Source: Buddleja alternifolia
Taxonomy: Eukaryota > Streptophyta > Magnoliopsida > Lamiales > Scrophulariaceae
Length of the DNA: 64,000 nucleotides
Assembly (NCBI GenBank): GCA_019426215.1
Contig: CM033394.1
Coordinates: 35,152,423 to 35,216,422, forward strand
Direction of reading: 5' to 3'
This document shows positions 10,729 through 23,678 of this stretch, in pieces. The notes under the pieces are model-generated. The model had not been told where the DNA came from and did not search any database. It saw only the letters and a list, made by a program, of their open reading frames with translations. The position numbers and the translations under genes were made by a program. Position 1 is the stretch's first letter. The number at the start of each line of letters is the position of its first letter.

Positions 10729-11115
10729 GGCTGTGTTTGCTTTTGTTTTGGGGATTTTTTTTTTGTGAAAATTTTGGTAAAAAGATTTATTGGAAGTTGT
10801 GTATTTTGATGAAAATGTGTTTGGTTTTGTATTTGATTTTATTCTCAGAAGAGACAAAAGTTACTGTAGCAGTCAAATCATGTAAGTTTGAAAAGTTGTG
10901 TTTATAATTAGTTAATGATTAAAAAATATAATATAATATAATTTTTAAATGATTATATTGTCGTTGATGTCATTAGTAGGCACCTTAAAGTAGAGACAAA
11001 TAGGGAGACAATAGTTGACAATTTTTTTGACCAAAAAAAATCCTTTTTGGTCAAAAAAACATAAAGCAAATAAGTTTTGGCCAAAAATGGTTTGAAAACA
11101 AAAGCAAACACAACC
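10729..11115. mobile_element. Tourist/PIF-Harbinger-like MITE
   Basis: The terminal inverted repeats are GGCTGTGTTTGCTTTTGTTT on the left and, in complement, GGTTGTGTTTGCTTTTGTTT on the right. A 3-bp direct repeat CTA flanks at 10726-10728 and 11116-11118. A three-base duplication and GG(C/T)TGTGTTTG ends fit PIF/Harbinger-derived MITEs. Length is 387 bp with no coding. Confidence 0.65.
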
Positions 11116-11118
11116 CTA

Positions 11119-11686
11119 AATTTTGACGTAATCAATTCTGTAGGAATCAATTATCCTATTATCCCGTTCTTGTGAGATGTTATGTAAAATAGTTACGGTG
11201 ATAGTTCTCAGTAGTTTCTTTTAGAGAAGCTATTTTCTTTCTAGTATGGAAATAGGTTGATTATTCCCTACATTGTTGGGTTACTGTGGCTTCTTACGGT
11301 TTCAAATATTTCTTTTCCTCTATAGTTTTGTAGCCATAATTTGACCAACTGCATTGCTTCAATGTCGGTACTGTTGTATATATTTTGTACGTCTGGTATT
11401 TGACTGAATTTCACTAGTTAGCTGGTGTTTCACTTTTAACTGAATAAGTTTCAAGCATGCTTCTATTTCAAGAAGATATTCTGCAAGAAGACTTCACAAG
11501 TATGGCCTAGTGTTATTGTACTAACAATCTATTGTAGACTTCAATTCCATAGGTATTGTTTTGCGGGCCTATGGGTCCATCCCATGGGTTGCTCACTATA
11601 GGCTAGCTTGGTTTCCTTTGTTTGCCTGATTTTTTTGCCTTTAATATTTAGGGTCTTGATTGTCATTCTGGATAAGGTCTTGATTG
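11119..11686. other. Spacer, nothing recognised
   Basis: About 570 bp with no convincing frame, repeat or RNA gene. Confidence 0.45.
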
Positions 11687-12271
11687 TCATTCTTCATATG
11701 GTTGTGGTGCAGGCCATACATCTAGCTCAGGGATGAAGTTCTCATCAAATAAGACCTTAATCTTTTCCCAATGTATTTTCCCTTTGTACTGGCAACGAGC
11801 AACATTTAGGTTATTCTGCATAGAAAATAAGAAATACAAATCAATACAATGATATGAAATCACTATAAAACTATTATAAAAAGATACCATTTATGACACC
11901 CAACACTAAAAAACATGCCTACAGATTAGTGTTCCAAAAATCACTAATACCCATTACAATGTTGGTGTCTGGATCCCACCCAACTTCGGGTTCCAGAAGA
12001 AGAGCACTAAACACTTCGTACCGGTTATGTATCTCTTGAAATCGTTGTTCGACTTCATCATCTGTGAACCTACGTATTGGCCATGCCCAGTTCATTTACG
12101 AGGTTACACAGACCAAAACCCTCGGCCCATATAATCTGTAACAGACCTCTCCCAAACATCAACAGTAGGATCATCTTCCTTAAGAACAACAAACATGTTA
12201 GATCGCCGAAGTATGTCAAGGAGTCTCAACTCAGTGGTGCCGGACCAAAGAGTTCGATAATTATTCTCCAT
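11687..12271 (-). pseudogene. Myb/SANT-like (trihelix-type) transposon-associated protein fragment
   Basis: Starting at 12271 the minus strand encodes LWSGTTELRLLDILR, like the Trp-containing first helix of a Myb/SANT-like domain. After a frame change near 12100 comes RFQEIHNRYEVFSALLLEP, then GWDPDTNIV and a Trp near the end of helix 3. After a probable intron (acceptor TCTATGCAG near 11820) comes YKGKIHWEKIKVLFDE and a stop at 11687. This order (helix, RY..FS.LL, GWDP.TN.V, YKG...F.KI..LF) is that of plant Myb/SANT-like proteins, many of which are spread with PIF/Harbinger-type transposons. The frame change and the poor intron phase suggest it is broken. Function beyond DNA binding cannot be stated. 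Confidence 0.5.
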
Positions 12272-12479
12272 TTTAGAATTCTTTATAAGGTGGTGAAAAA
12301 AAAAGTAGGGAAATGGCAAGATATTTATAATGAAGTGGGAGGGATGAAAGGTTGTGAAGCCTGTTTGCTTAACATTGCGTCCATTCATCTTCTTGAAGAA
12401 CACTGGTGAATTTCTGACATTTGGTGAGGAGTGAAAAAGGAGTGTGGTGTCTCCTTGTATGAGAACGAGGAAGTTCACG

Positions 12480-14890
12480 TCGGTTTGTATGAAAAACTAC
12501 GTTTGTTGGTAAAAAACTACGTCATTTGGTATATACTAATATGTCATTAGACAATGCACATAAGTCGTTATGTTAAAAACATATGTCGTTCCTAGACAAC
12601 TAATATGTCATCTTCAATGTTGACATGCGGTCTTTATATCTATTAATACATCATTTTAATTGTTACAATACAACAGTTCATATGTAATATTAATTCGATT
12701 TGCTGTTGAAATACGTCATTTGTAATGCATAGTTTATATATACTAATATATCAACTTATTTGACCACGTACGTCATTAGACAACGTACATACGTCGTTAA
12801 GTAAAAAAATATGTCATTCCTATACAACTAATACGTCATCTTCAATGTTGATCTACAACCTTTATATTTATTAATACATTCTTTTAGTCGTTACAATACA
12901 ACATTTCATATGTAATAGTACTTTAGTTTGCTGTTGAAATACGTCATTTGAAATGTATAATTTATACATACTAATACGTCAATTTATTTGATCACGTACG
13001 TCATTAGACAATGCACATACGTCATTATGTTAAAAACGTACGTCGTTACGTTCAATGTTGACATACGTCCTTTATACTTATCAATGCATCCTTTTAGTTT
13101 ATATGTAAAGTACTTCGGTTTGACACATACCCCAAACCCTAACCCTTCACCTCTAACCCCTAAATCCATTGACACAAGTGAATATATTTGGACAAGCATT
13201 TTTATGAACGAATGTATCAATTTGTAATACTTTATGTTGTGATCATTGGAGTTGAATCGACAATGTTACATTTCTTTCACAAATGTAAAGTGTGTAGGCA
13301 CTATTATTAGTAATCACTTGACTTAGTAATGTGTGTACCAAAGACTGTGTATCCACACCACAGTTTTACAAGCATTTATAGACATGATTATATATATTTT
13401 ACAAGCGTAATGTGTGTAGACACTTTTTGTATTATTGTCTATAAATCGACGTATGGTTGCGAGTCAATTGAGATATTATTCTCTGGAAATCGATTAAGGC
13501 CTTATTGACATATTATTGTCCATCAATCGACGTAGTAATATATTAATATAATGTATTAGTACATTCAAATTGATGTATGTTTGTCTACCAATTAACGTAT
13601 TATTTTCCATCAATCGACGTATAGGTACACTTAATATAATGTATTAATACATAATATCGACGTATGGTTGCAAGTCAATTGAGATATATGAAATAAACTA
13701 AGAGGTACGGAATATATACATCAATTGACGTATTATTTTTCATTAATCGATATATGGATGTCTATCAATTGACGTAATAATACATTAATTTGACGTATTA
13801 GTACATTAAAATTGACATATGAATGCAAGTTAATTGACATATTATTTTCCATCAATTGACATATAGGTACACTTGATATGATGTATTAATATATATTATC
13901 GACGTATGAATGTCTATCAATTGACGTATGGGTACAATTGATATGAAGTATTAGTACATTCAAATTGACGTATGAATGCAAGTCAATTGACGTATTATTT
14001 TCCATTAATCTATGTATAGGTACACTTGATATGATGTATAAATACATAATATCGACGTATGGATGTCTATCAATTGGCGTATAGGTACACTTGATATGAC
14101 GTATTAGTACATTCCAATTGACGTATGGATGTCTATCAATGGACGTACTAATACATTAATATGATGCATTAGTACATTCAAATTGACGTATGAATACAAG
14201 TTAATTGACGTATTGTTTTCCATCAATCAATATATAGGTACACTTAATATGACGTATTAATACATAATATTGACGTATGGTTGCAAGTCAACTGAGATAT
14301 ATAAAATAAACTATAAGATACGGAATATATACATCAATTGACGTATTATTTTCCATCAATCGACATATGAATGTCTATAAATTGATGTAATAATACATTA
14401 ATATGACGTATTAGTACATTCAGATTGACGTATGAATGCAAGTCAATTAAGATATTATTTTTCATCAATCGACGTATAGGTACACTTGATAAGACGTATT
14501 AATACATCATATCGATATATGGATGTCTATCAATTGACGTATAGGTACACTTGATATGATGTATTAGTACATTCCAATCGACGTATGGATGTCTATCAAT
14601 GGACATAATAATACATTAATATGACGTATTAGTACATTCAAATTGACATATGAATGCAATAATATTGACGTATTATTTTCTATAAATCGACGTATGGATG
14701 TCTATCAGTTGACGTAATAATGCATTCATATGATGCATTAGTACATTCAAATTAACGTATGCTTTTCTATCGATTGACGTATGTTTTTCCATCAATCGAC
14801 TTATAGGTACACTTAATATGACGTATTAATAAATAATATCGACATATGGTTGCAAGTCAATTGAGATATATGAAATAAACTAAGAGGTAT
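12480..14890. repeat. 2.4-kb array of degenerate GACGTA-containing modules
   Basis: Dozens of copies of TTGACGTAT / TCGACGTAT / TACGTCATT occur here. 12480-13060 carries mainly the complementary form (ACGTCATT) and 13440-14890 the direct form (GACGTAT), so the two halves are arranged roughly as opposites. Larger modules recur: GAATGCAAGTCAATTGACG, TTTTCCATCAATCGACGTAT, GGTACACTTGATATGA and GGATGTCTATCAATTGACG, starting near 13832, 13973, 14190 and 14425. No coding is visible. The arrays flank a transposon-type gene, as subterminal repeats of large DNA transposons do. Confidence 0.75.
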
Positions 14891-15050
14891 GGAATATATA
14901 CATCAAAATGAAATAATTGTCAAAAAACAATAGCCACCCTGTTAAAAAAGAAAAAGAAAAAGAAAAAACAATCATCCATCAAAAAAAGAAAAAAAAAAAG
15001 AAGAAATTATCCATCAGCATTCCACATCCAACATTGTTTAAAACAAGAAA
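14891..15050. repeat. A-rich low-complexity tract
   Basis: AAAG/AAAAAG-rich run (14928-15005) between the GACGTA array and the broken DUF1985 gene. Confidence 0.5.
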
Positions 15051-16669
15051 ATACAATTGCATGCTAATCATTCTCGAGCCGATCTTCTCCTTTTTTTCGG
15101 CCTTGGTACTGTGCTTAGAGGTATCATGAAGTCATTTGGATGTTGTTTCTTTTTTCTTACTCCCTTCACCACTTGAGCAACATCTTCCTGTATACCAGAA
15201 GTTTGTGGGGCACCATCCTGTTTTTAAACCTCCTCACCTTGATGCTCTGCATGGCTCACCGTGTCCGAGTTCGGGAGACCGGAGCTTTCAGCCTCCTCCC
15301 CAACCTCCTTCCCATCCTTTCCCTCATCATCAGCCTCCTCATCCTCAGCCTAATCCTCAGTCTCCTCATCCTCCTCCTTCGACCCATTCTCTAGATAAAA
15401 AATTCTTTTCTTCAAAGCCTCATTCTTTTCCACCTTTGCCTTCAACTCCGCCTCTATTCTCTCAACGTAATAGATCAAGGCGCCAGGCTCATTGTTGCTA
15501 CCAAATGACCTATGCATAGACAAATTGTTAGTACATAATCTTGTAAAGGATAAATCTTAATGCATAAACTTCCAATGCTAATTTACCCCAAGTCGGTGTT
15601 GCACTGCATAGAAAAATTTTCTTTCGGCAGTATATGGTATGATGGGATAAACCTGATGACAAGAACAAAATTTAGAACTTTGTTAGTTATTTGAGATTTA
15701 TAGAGAATAGCTAAGGAAACATCAAATAACTAAAAACATTACCTCACGCAAGGGAAGGCTGGTCAGGATTGCATCGAAAGAGTCGACACCATAGACCTTC
15801 TTGTTTACACCCCACCGGAACAACCGAGGTAACACATTCACGCGTTCTTGCATCCCTAAAGAGCGTACGTGCTCATAGAACCATGCCTACAATTCGTAAA
15901 GCATTGTGAGAATAATTATTGAATTAAACTACTGAATATATTAGCACAAAACATGCTTACCATCAAGCCGACGACGCACCCCTCGACGTAGCCTGATTTC
16001 TTTTCCCCTTCTTTGTAAGGCGCTATATGGGAAACTAGATATGAATTTGCGGTATGTCCCAAAGCATACGTTCCCAGGTTACTCAAGTCATCAAGATGTA
16101 GATAAACAAATTTTATAGTACGATAGTTACTTTTACCAAAAACAGAAAAAGAACAAAAAGACAGACAAAATCTTCAATATCCTTTTGCAAACTCGTATCT
16201 ACATCAATATTCAGTTTTGCAGCAACCAAATCCTGAGTAATCAACTCTTCTTATCCGGAAAGAGCTGGTCCAATGTCTCGCTCGGGGCTCTTATGTTAAA
16301 ATTAACATGTGCACCAACATCGTGCAGCCCAAGAACAAGCGAGAACTCGGCGGAGGAGAATGCGACAGTGATATTGTTCCCCATGGAGAAAGCTCTGGCC
16401 TCTTTATCAAACCTTGCAAGAACTACTTGCAATCGGTGCATGGATATGCCTGGAAGAGGCATGTCTAGATATGATGCAAAAGGAGTTCTTTGCTAGAGAA
16501 TATGGTGCTCCACCTTCATCTTCTTCCACAACTTCTCCACGATGTTGATGAAGTAGGAGAACACCAGGTTTGGAGTTCTGCCCTGATGCGTTTATTTGCC
16601 ATACTCTCTGGTGAATTCGCTGTAGAAGTGGATTGCTGCATTGCTTACAACCTCAGATTTCTTGGCCAT
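15050..16669 (-). pseudogene. DUF1985 / Ulp1-MULE-type transposon gene, broken
   Basis: The minus-strand start at 16669 gives MAKKSEVV and a short N-terminus. Then 16462-16241 encodes ITVAFSSAEFSLVLGL, the F....EF.L.LGL core of DUF1985 proteins. Near 15990-15850, split by an apparent intron, come pieces of the type WFYEHV...PRLFRW that occur further along in the same family. The end (about 15520-15050) is a coiled-coil-like Lys/Glu stretch, an acidic Glu/Asp-rich run and a basic Pro-Lys-Arg tail. Such genes ride on Mutator-like elements, often with a C-terminal Ulp1 protease domain; none is visible here. There are several stops and frame changes, and a solo LTR sits exactly at the start codon. 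Confidence 0.5.
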
Positions 16670-16670
16670 C

Positions 16671-18138
16671 TATTAGGAAATATCATGTTAGCTTTTGATG
16701 ATGACAAGATAGGCTTTATGTTAGACCCCAAAAGATTATGTAAGTTTATCTTTAATAAGAATATGTTTAAGCATTTCAAGAAAGTTATCGAGTTGTAATT
16801 TTTTAGAATAGGCTTATATTTTTGTCTTTATAGATTTTAGACCAAGTATTGAATACTAAATCGCTGATAGAATTCTAGGTGAGTCTGTCAAAGATGAAGT
16901 TGAAGATCCACGTCTGAAGTCAAGTGAAGATGAAAATTTGTCTTAAGCGTCCACCAAACTCTAAGGACATTTCAGGAGTTATGAATCAACACTTAAAGCC
17001 ATCAAGCTATCAATGGATCAGATTCACCTGAAATAAATTTCGAAGTCATGAAGGACTTAAATGCAATCATCAACGGGCATTTATTTCCAATGAAAAATAA
17101 ATTCAAATGCATTAAATGCCTGATAAGACCACTGAGACAATCCACCATTGGCTAAGACAGTCAGAGTTCAAAGTTTGTCACATCAAATCGGTGCAGCAAA
17201 ATTTCAGGAATGTCAGAAAAGGGACTATTCACTCGCTGCTTGAGAGACACGCGCCTGCATGTGTCCAACTGACAAATCCCAAGAAATCTCTATAAATAGT
17301 ACCTTTCAGCAAACTTTAAATACACACACATACACAAGAAATAGGTTAAAACTCTGCTGAAATACTTACAAGAAAAGCTTACAAACTCCATAGCCAAAAA
17401 TCCTTCAAGCTTTTCATACATTCCAAAAACAGTCACAGATATCTCAAACCTCTTCAAAGAAGAACTTTTCGCTACTATTTAGATATCCTAAGTTTTTTGA
17501 ACTTCCAAAAATCAAACAAACCTTTTGTGACAAAACTCTCAACGTCTTTCATCTGTGTGAGAAAGTTGTTGATATTCAAGCAGTATTTCTGAGTGAGAGA
17601 AGCTTGTTGAAGAGATCTCGAGTGGAGCTAAAGTCTGTGTAATAAAGAAGCTCAAGATTATCTTCATATCTATTCATTATTTGTAGAAATCGTCTGTGTG
17701 AAGATTTTGATTATCATCTAGTGAATTCCCTCCAAGTGAAAAGGAGAAGCAAGACGTAGTTGGGATTACATCACCCAGTGAAACTTTCATATGTTGTGTT
17801 ATTTACATTACTATTTTATTGCTTTATTCATCATTTTCATTATATCTTCAAAAGGCTTTAAAAACAGTTAAGCGACTAATTGGCTAAACTGAATGCTAAG
17901 CATTTAAACATCCCCCTGTGCTAATCTTGATTAAACGAGCTAAGCGTTACCCTACTTTGGTAACTGCCCAAATCACTAAATCTAAGTTATCTTTCTCTAG
18001 CGCTTGACCTAACGCTTTGCTTACTAAGCGTTTAAAACATTTTAAGTGATATTAAATTTTTTAAGTCGAAAAAGATTTTAGGGTCTATTCAATCCCTCCC
18101 TCCTTCTAGACCTTTTCGTATGCCACTTGGGACCACCA
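16671..18138 (+). repeat. Solo LTR of the SIRE-like copia family
   Basis: It is the plus-strand counterpart of the LTRs at 18917-20417 and 43541-44933. It starts TATTAGGAAATATCATG (TG has become TA), contains GATAGAATTCTAGGTGAGTC, and ends CTTGGGACCACCA. The 5-bp duplication CCATC flanks it at 16666-16670 and 18139-18143. No internal region is present. Length is 1,468 bp. Confidence 0.85.
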
Positions 18139-18143
18139 CCATC

Positions 18144-18860
18144 TATGCAAAAGCAATAAAGACTATTACAGTATTTATACAAAGCTGCCCAAGTATGAAG
18201 TCATAGACATTCAATATGGATATACTTCATGTGAAGTATCGGACTAGCAGTATGTCATTAAGCATCACGAATTAGCCATCGTATTAAAATGTCGTATTAA
18301 GCAATGTGTAGAGAAGTAATCATACATTAATCACCAAATAAATGACAAACTCATAGTATTGAAATGAATTATTAAGACCAAAACAGAGAATAATTAAATT
18401 AGGATTTTCGAAATTAAATTGAAGTTTTGTTTCTATTACAGTACAAATTTCACAAAACTGTGCCCAAATTTGTTTGACGTATGAACACCACTAAGTTGAA
18501 GTATCAGATAACCAAAATGATGTATGATAAAATTGATGTGAGATCTTCGAATTGGCATCTATTCAGCTACAAATACTAATTTTTCGGCTGTTTATATGAC
18601 CAACATAGAGAATTATTAAATTAGGGTTTTTTAAATTAAATTAGAGTTTTGTTTCAATTACAGTACACATTCACAAAATTGTGCCCAATATTTGTTTGAC
18701 GTATAAACACCACTAAGTTGAACTATCAGATAACCAAAATGACGTATGATAAAATTGATGTGAGATCATCAAATTGGCGTCTAATCAACTACAAATACTA
18801 ATTTTTAGGTTGTTTATAAGACCAAAGTAGAGAAAAATTAGGGTTTACAAAATTAAATTG
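18144..18860. repeat. Continuation of GACGTA region and 219-bp tandem repeat (left part)
   Basis: After the solo LTR the GACGTA/AAGTAT-type text resumes. From about 18397 there are tandem units of about 219 bp, starting near 18397, 18617 and 18835. They share AATTAGG.TTTT, ACAAAA.TGTGCCCAA and CACCACTAAGTTGAA. The third unit is cut at 18860 by the MITE-like element and resumes at 46135. Confidence 0.75.
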
Positions 18861-18916
18861 GGCTGGAAAATTGCATATAACCCCTTGTGTTATCGTTTAT
18901 TTACTAAAAACTCCCT
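18861..18916. mobile_element. Left end of MITE-like element (split; right part 44934-46134)
   Basis: The terminus GGAAAATTGCATATAACCCC is the complement of the right terminus at 46110-46134. The element is interrupted at 18916 by the SIRE-like element with a near-perfect duplication (TCCCT / CCCCT). Confidence 0.7.
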
Positions 18917-20417
18917 TGGTGGTCCCAAGTGACACACGAAAGGGTCTAGAAAGGGGGGGAGGGGGTTGAATAGACCCTGAAATCTTTTTCGACTTCAAAA
19001 AATTTCGTATCACTTTTAAAGGTTAGAACGCTTGGGAAGCTGAGCGCTTGGGTCAGGCGCTACAGTAAAGATAACTTAGACTTGGTAATTTTGGCAATTT
19101 ACCAAAGTAGGGTAATGCTTAGATCACTTAATCAGGGTTAGCACAACAAAAATGATTTTAAAGCTTTAGCTTTCATTTAGGTTAAATAGTCGCTTAGCAG
19201 ATTCAGCTTGTCTTTTTCAGAATAGATAAAATAATATAAAGCAAGACAATAATGAAAGTAATTTTTTTTTTTTGGTAATAAGGTTCACTGGGTGATATAA
19301 TCCCAACTACGTCCTTCTTCTTCTTTTTCACTTGGAGGGAATTTACTAAGATGATTATCAAAGAATCACACAGAATCTTCTACAAGGTAGTATATAGGTG
19401 AAGATGATCTCGGGCTCCTTGATCACACAGATTTCAGCACCAATGAAGATCTTCTTCTACAAGCTTCTCTCACTCAGAAATACTGTCTGTAAGGGGTTTC
19501 AACAACTTTCTCACTCAAATGAAAGGTTGAGGGTTTTATCACAAGGGTTTGTTTGTTTTTGGAAAAATCAAACAACGTGGAATATCTCAGTAAGAGTTTA
19601 GGTTTCTTCTTTGGAAGATGTTTGAGATATTTGTGACTGTATGGAATGTATGTAAAAGCTTGAAAGATTTTGGCTATGGAGTTTCTAAGTTTTTTCTCAG
19701 CAAAGTTTTCTTGTGCATGTACGTATGTATCTCTTGTTTAGGGTTTGCTGGAATTAGGTATTTATAAGCAATTCTTGGGATTATGTCCGTTGGACACATG
19801 TAAGAGCGTGCCTTTCACGTGGCGCGTGATTATACCTTTTCTCTGACATTCCTAAAATCCTGCTGGTTCCGATTGGACGAGAGCAGCTATAAACCTTGAA
19901 ATTCTGACAGTCTAGTAAAAAATGTGGCTTGTCCACAAGTCATATTGGCTTATTACATTTAATGCTCTTATCAGACATTTAATGCATTTGAATTTATTTT
20001 TCGTTGGAAATAAATGTCCGTTGAATGATTGCATTTAGGTCCTTCATGACTTGAGGAATTATTTCAGGTGAATCTGATACTGATCGCTAAAGTGCTTTGA
20101 GCACTTGATTCATGAATCCTGAAATAGTCCTTTAACGTTTCACAAATGCTAAGGATAAATCTTCATCTTCTTTTGACTTCAGAAGCTGATCTTCAACTTC
20201 ATCTCTAATAGACTCACCTAGAATTCTATTAGCGATTCGGTATCTAATACTTAGTCTAAAATCTTCATAGATAAAAATTAGAAGCCTAACAAAATTACAT
20301 ACTTTCAAACGCTTATACAATTGATCTATGAAACATAAACTTACATTATATTTTTGGGGTCTAACATAAAATCCTATCTTGTCATCACCAAAACATCTAA
20401 CATGAAATTTCCTAACA
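18917..20417 (-). repeat. 3' LTR of the SIRE-like Ty1/copia element
   Basis: It runs from TGGTGGTCCCAAG (18917) to CCTAACA (20417). On its own strand it starts TGTTAGGAAAT and ends ACCACCA. It is 1,501 bp long and preceded, on the minus strand, by an A/G-rich polypurine tract (20418-20432). The flanking base string TCCCT (18912-18916) is one base off CCCCT at 44934-44938. The 150-codon frame at 20132-20584 lies mostly inside this LTR and is not a gene. Confidence 0.9.
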
Positions 20418-20432
20418 ATTTCTCCCTTTTTG
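20418..20432 (-). other. Polypurine tract of SIRE-like element
   Basis: On the minus strand it reads TCAAAAAGGGAGAAAT directly before the LTR start TGTTAGG. This is the arrangement usual for SIRE/Maximus-type copia elements. Confidence 0.75.
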
Positions 20433-23417
20433 ATGATGTCAAGACCTTTAACTCTTACAACTCTTTTATAGATTAAGATTTCAAAGAAAAGTCCAAATAA
20501 ATATAAGTTACCGTTTGGAAAGTTAGTAAAGTTAGCTAATGTTAGATTAGCCTCAACAAGTTGTTTCAGCGATAAATCATTCATTTACATAGAAAGGTAA
20601 GCATACATGATTTATACTGAATATAAGATAATTGAAAGCAATAACAAAAATAAAAGAGATAAGAAAAATATAAAGCAATCATTTTTTCTGTCACTTTGTG
20701 CTTTCTACTCCTTGGTAGATTTCGTTTGCTAAGTCCATGAGGAGTCGATCAACATCTATCATGGTGGTATGTTGGAGTTCATCATAGTTATGCCTTCGTT
20801 GTCTAGCGCTTTCATTCAGTTCCTTCAGCCTGTCCACCCATTCCTTGGAGGAATACCAAGTTCACGAATTAAGTCGTAATAGATGTCTTATCTTCTATCG
20901 TTGGATGGTTTCTAGTTGATAGGTCGTCTAAGCGGTCCGGCATAAGGATGAAATCCCATACTCTCCAAAAATTCGACGTCCAAGTCCGGAAGCAAGTACC
21001 TTCCTAGATAATATGTTGGCTTCCTCTTTTTAGTTAGCATCTTTTTTATGCTCACTATTTCATCAAACATTGATCGCCAATGTTTATTATCTGTTTTAGA
21101 TATTGCCTTGGACTTTTCTTTATCTTCCCCCTTCTTGACATCAGCAACGTATGTCTTCAAGTCAGTGATATCTTGGCGCATAAGCCTGACTTCTTCAACA
21201 AAAAGGGCAACTTGTTCAGCGATACTTTGAGAGGCTTGATTGGAAGTAATGTGTCGCTTAGTATCAGCTGAAGCTTTTTGCGCAAGCGTCCGGTTGAACT
21301 CTTCGAAAAGTGAAGTGATCAGCGGTGATATGGTATCAATGACTGTGATTGTGCTCTTTGTAGCAGCGTTTGAGATATCACGGCTTCGAGTGTCAGAAAT
21401 AATTCGGATTTGCCTTTCAGCTGTATCCAAAATCTTTGAGCAAGAACCCTCAATGTTGTTAAGTGAGTTCCGTACTGCTTGTCTGAAATCTTGTGCATCT
21501 GGATCATTGTCTGAGTTCGAGTCTGAGGAGAAGCGCTTAGGAGACAGAATGAGTCCGTAAGAGCTAGAAACTGCAGCCTTGCCTGTGGTTTTATCTCTGA
21601 TAAATGGCTCTTCAGGCTCTTCAGCAATTTCAACATGAACTTCATCTATCGCTTGATCCATGGATGGATTTGCAATCGCTGACGGGGGCTCGACTACTGG
21701 GGCACTAGAAAGTTCTGGCAAAGAGGCCTCGGGAATTTGAGTGGCATCCACAATAGGAGAATCTTCTATTTCAACAATTTTGACGTTAGGAGAAGGGTCT
21801 TCAACAGCAATGACCCAGAGTGGGCCAATCGCTTCCATCACATGCTTTGGACTTATCAGGTTGGTCTAAGGAATAAAGAATATAACGTCTTCATGCTCTT
21901 CATTGCTTAGTGCAAGTTGCATTCCTTCCGCCAGATCAACTCCTGAAGTATAAGAGTTGTAGAAGTCCAAAATAAATGGCATTAGCGCTTGAGCTACTTC
22001 TTGGTCCACTGGCCTGATCAGCAATATCATCTTGGCAACATGAATGTTTTGTTCACAAAAGAGCATAGGGTGAATATTGTATCCTCGGAAGTCGCTTAGC
22101 CATGAATAGTGGTTGAAAGTGATATCCAACACTTGTGCATTTTCTATCACTGCTCTTCTGTCTCAGTAGAATTCAGCAAACTCAGCGTGCTCATTTGCAA
22201 CATTGACACGAATTTTCCTTTGTCCAAGAAGAAGCGGTTGTTTACTGGGGCTTCTTCGTTCAGATTTGGAAAGATGCGCTGAACAAACGCTTGATGAGGG
22301 TGAAACACATATCGTCCGCCTTTACTGAATAAGGCTAGCTATTGATGGATGTAGCTCTCGATAGGTTGCCTGTAGCCTGGTAGATCGTTAACATTTCAAG
22401 CAATATGCTGACGTTGTTGGAGTGAAAAGGTAGCAAACCCTCAGTGTCTGTATTCGATTCCGAATTCAAATAAGAATGGATATCTCACAAGTTCTTCAAG
22501 AGTATAGAAGCGTAAAACGAACTCTTCAGCCTATCTGGCTGTATCCATCATCCATCGCTTGCCAAGCTTGTTAGCTTTCTTCTGATCTTTTCTAGCGGTA
22601 AGGAATTTCTCAAAACGTTCAGTTTCTTCATCGTAATCCTCAGCCCATAATCTTATAAGGTATTCACTGGCTTCTATCCAAGAGTTAACTGGATATGGAC
22701 GCTTAGCAACAATCGGTCCTTTTCCTTTCCAAAGCTTGAGTGGATTAGAAGAGAGAGCATTTTGATGAGAATTGATGACTGATGGAAGAGCCGAGTATCC
22801 AATCCTGTTGAGATCCTCTTCATCGGGGTTTTTAAGCCAATCGCCCTTGTGGGGATTTTTCAAAATAATTTTGTTTGACCGAAGGGGATAAAAGGACTCA
22901 TCAGAGCGACCGGTGAAATTAAAACGTGCTTGGTCAAAATCTATTCTGTTGATCGCTAGTCTTCGAATATACTCAAGGCGAAATTGAAGACGCTCCATAT
23001 TGTAGAGACCCAGGTTGGCGAATTGCTCGAAGAATTTAAACTTGTTAGAATTGGAAACATCAGTCCTATGGAGAGTGTTTTGAAAGTTGATCTCTGATTC
23101 AGCAAGGGTCTGGGTGTCCTGTTCTCTAGCGGCATAATAAAATTCAACTTTGGCAGAATATCCGCGAGGAAAGAAATTGATGACACGAGGAGGAGATCCA
23201 GTTAGAGCAGGAACAAAGACAATTTCTTCTGTTGGAATAGGGGCCACTTCTATCGACCGCTCAGCTTGTAGAGTCGCTTCACTGACTGAAGATGTTTCAG
23301 CGTCAGGAAGGAATTAAGCTACTTCTTTAGCTATATCCACAACAGTTTCCAGATCAACATCTACTTTAATAGGAACCTCTGAAGGTGTAGGTGCATCAGC
23401 GTCTGGTGCTTTTTGAG

Positions 23418-23493
23418 CTGATACATGTAAGCGTTTGAAGCAAGCAAAATTTCTCCTAAGTAGAAATTACAAATAAAAGACTAAAACGCTTAC
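23418..23493 (-). other. Putative intron B in the accessory gene (76 nt)
   Basis: The minus-strand donor is CAGG|GTAAGC and the acceptor ATGTATCAG|CTC. It is AT-rich and has an in-frame TAG if read through. Removing it joins the exons in frame with phase 1 on both sides. Confidence 0.6.
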
Positions 23494-23678
23494 CCTGAGG
23501 ACAATCATCGATTGACACAGTCGATTGATCTATTTCTACGTTTGGTACAGTTTCCTCAGGCTCTGGAATAACTTCTTCTAGATCTAAATCGAGAAAGGAA
23601 GTGATAGATCAGCACGGATGGGAATATGCAAATCCTCAAGAGTGTTGAGAACAGTTTGAATATTTGCTTCACACTCGG

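Noticed and set aside
13125..13170. Telomere-like AAACCCTAACCC
   Set aside because: Only one or two degenerate units; not an interstitial telomere array.
20132..20584. 150-codon minus-strand frame, with a related one at 44702-44989
   Set aside because: Mostly inside SIRE-like LTR sequence and running over the LTR edge; no domain.
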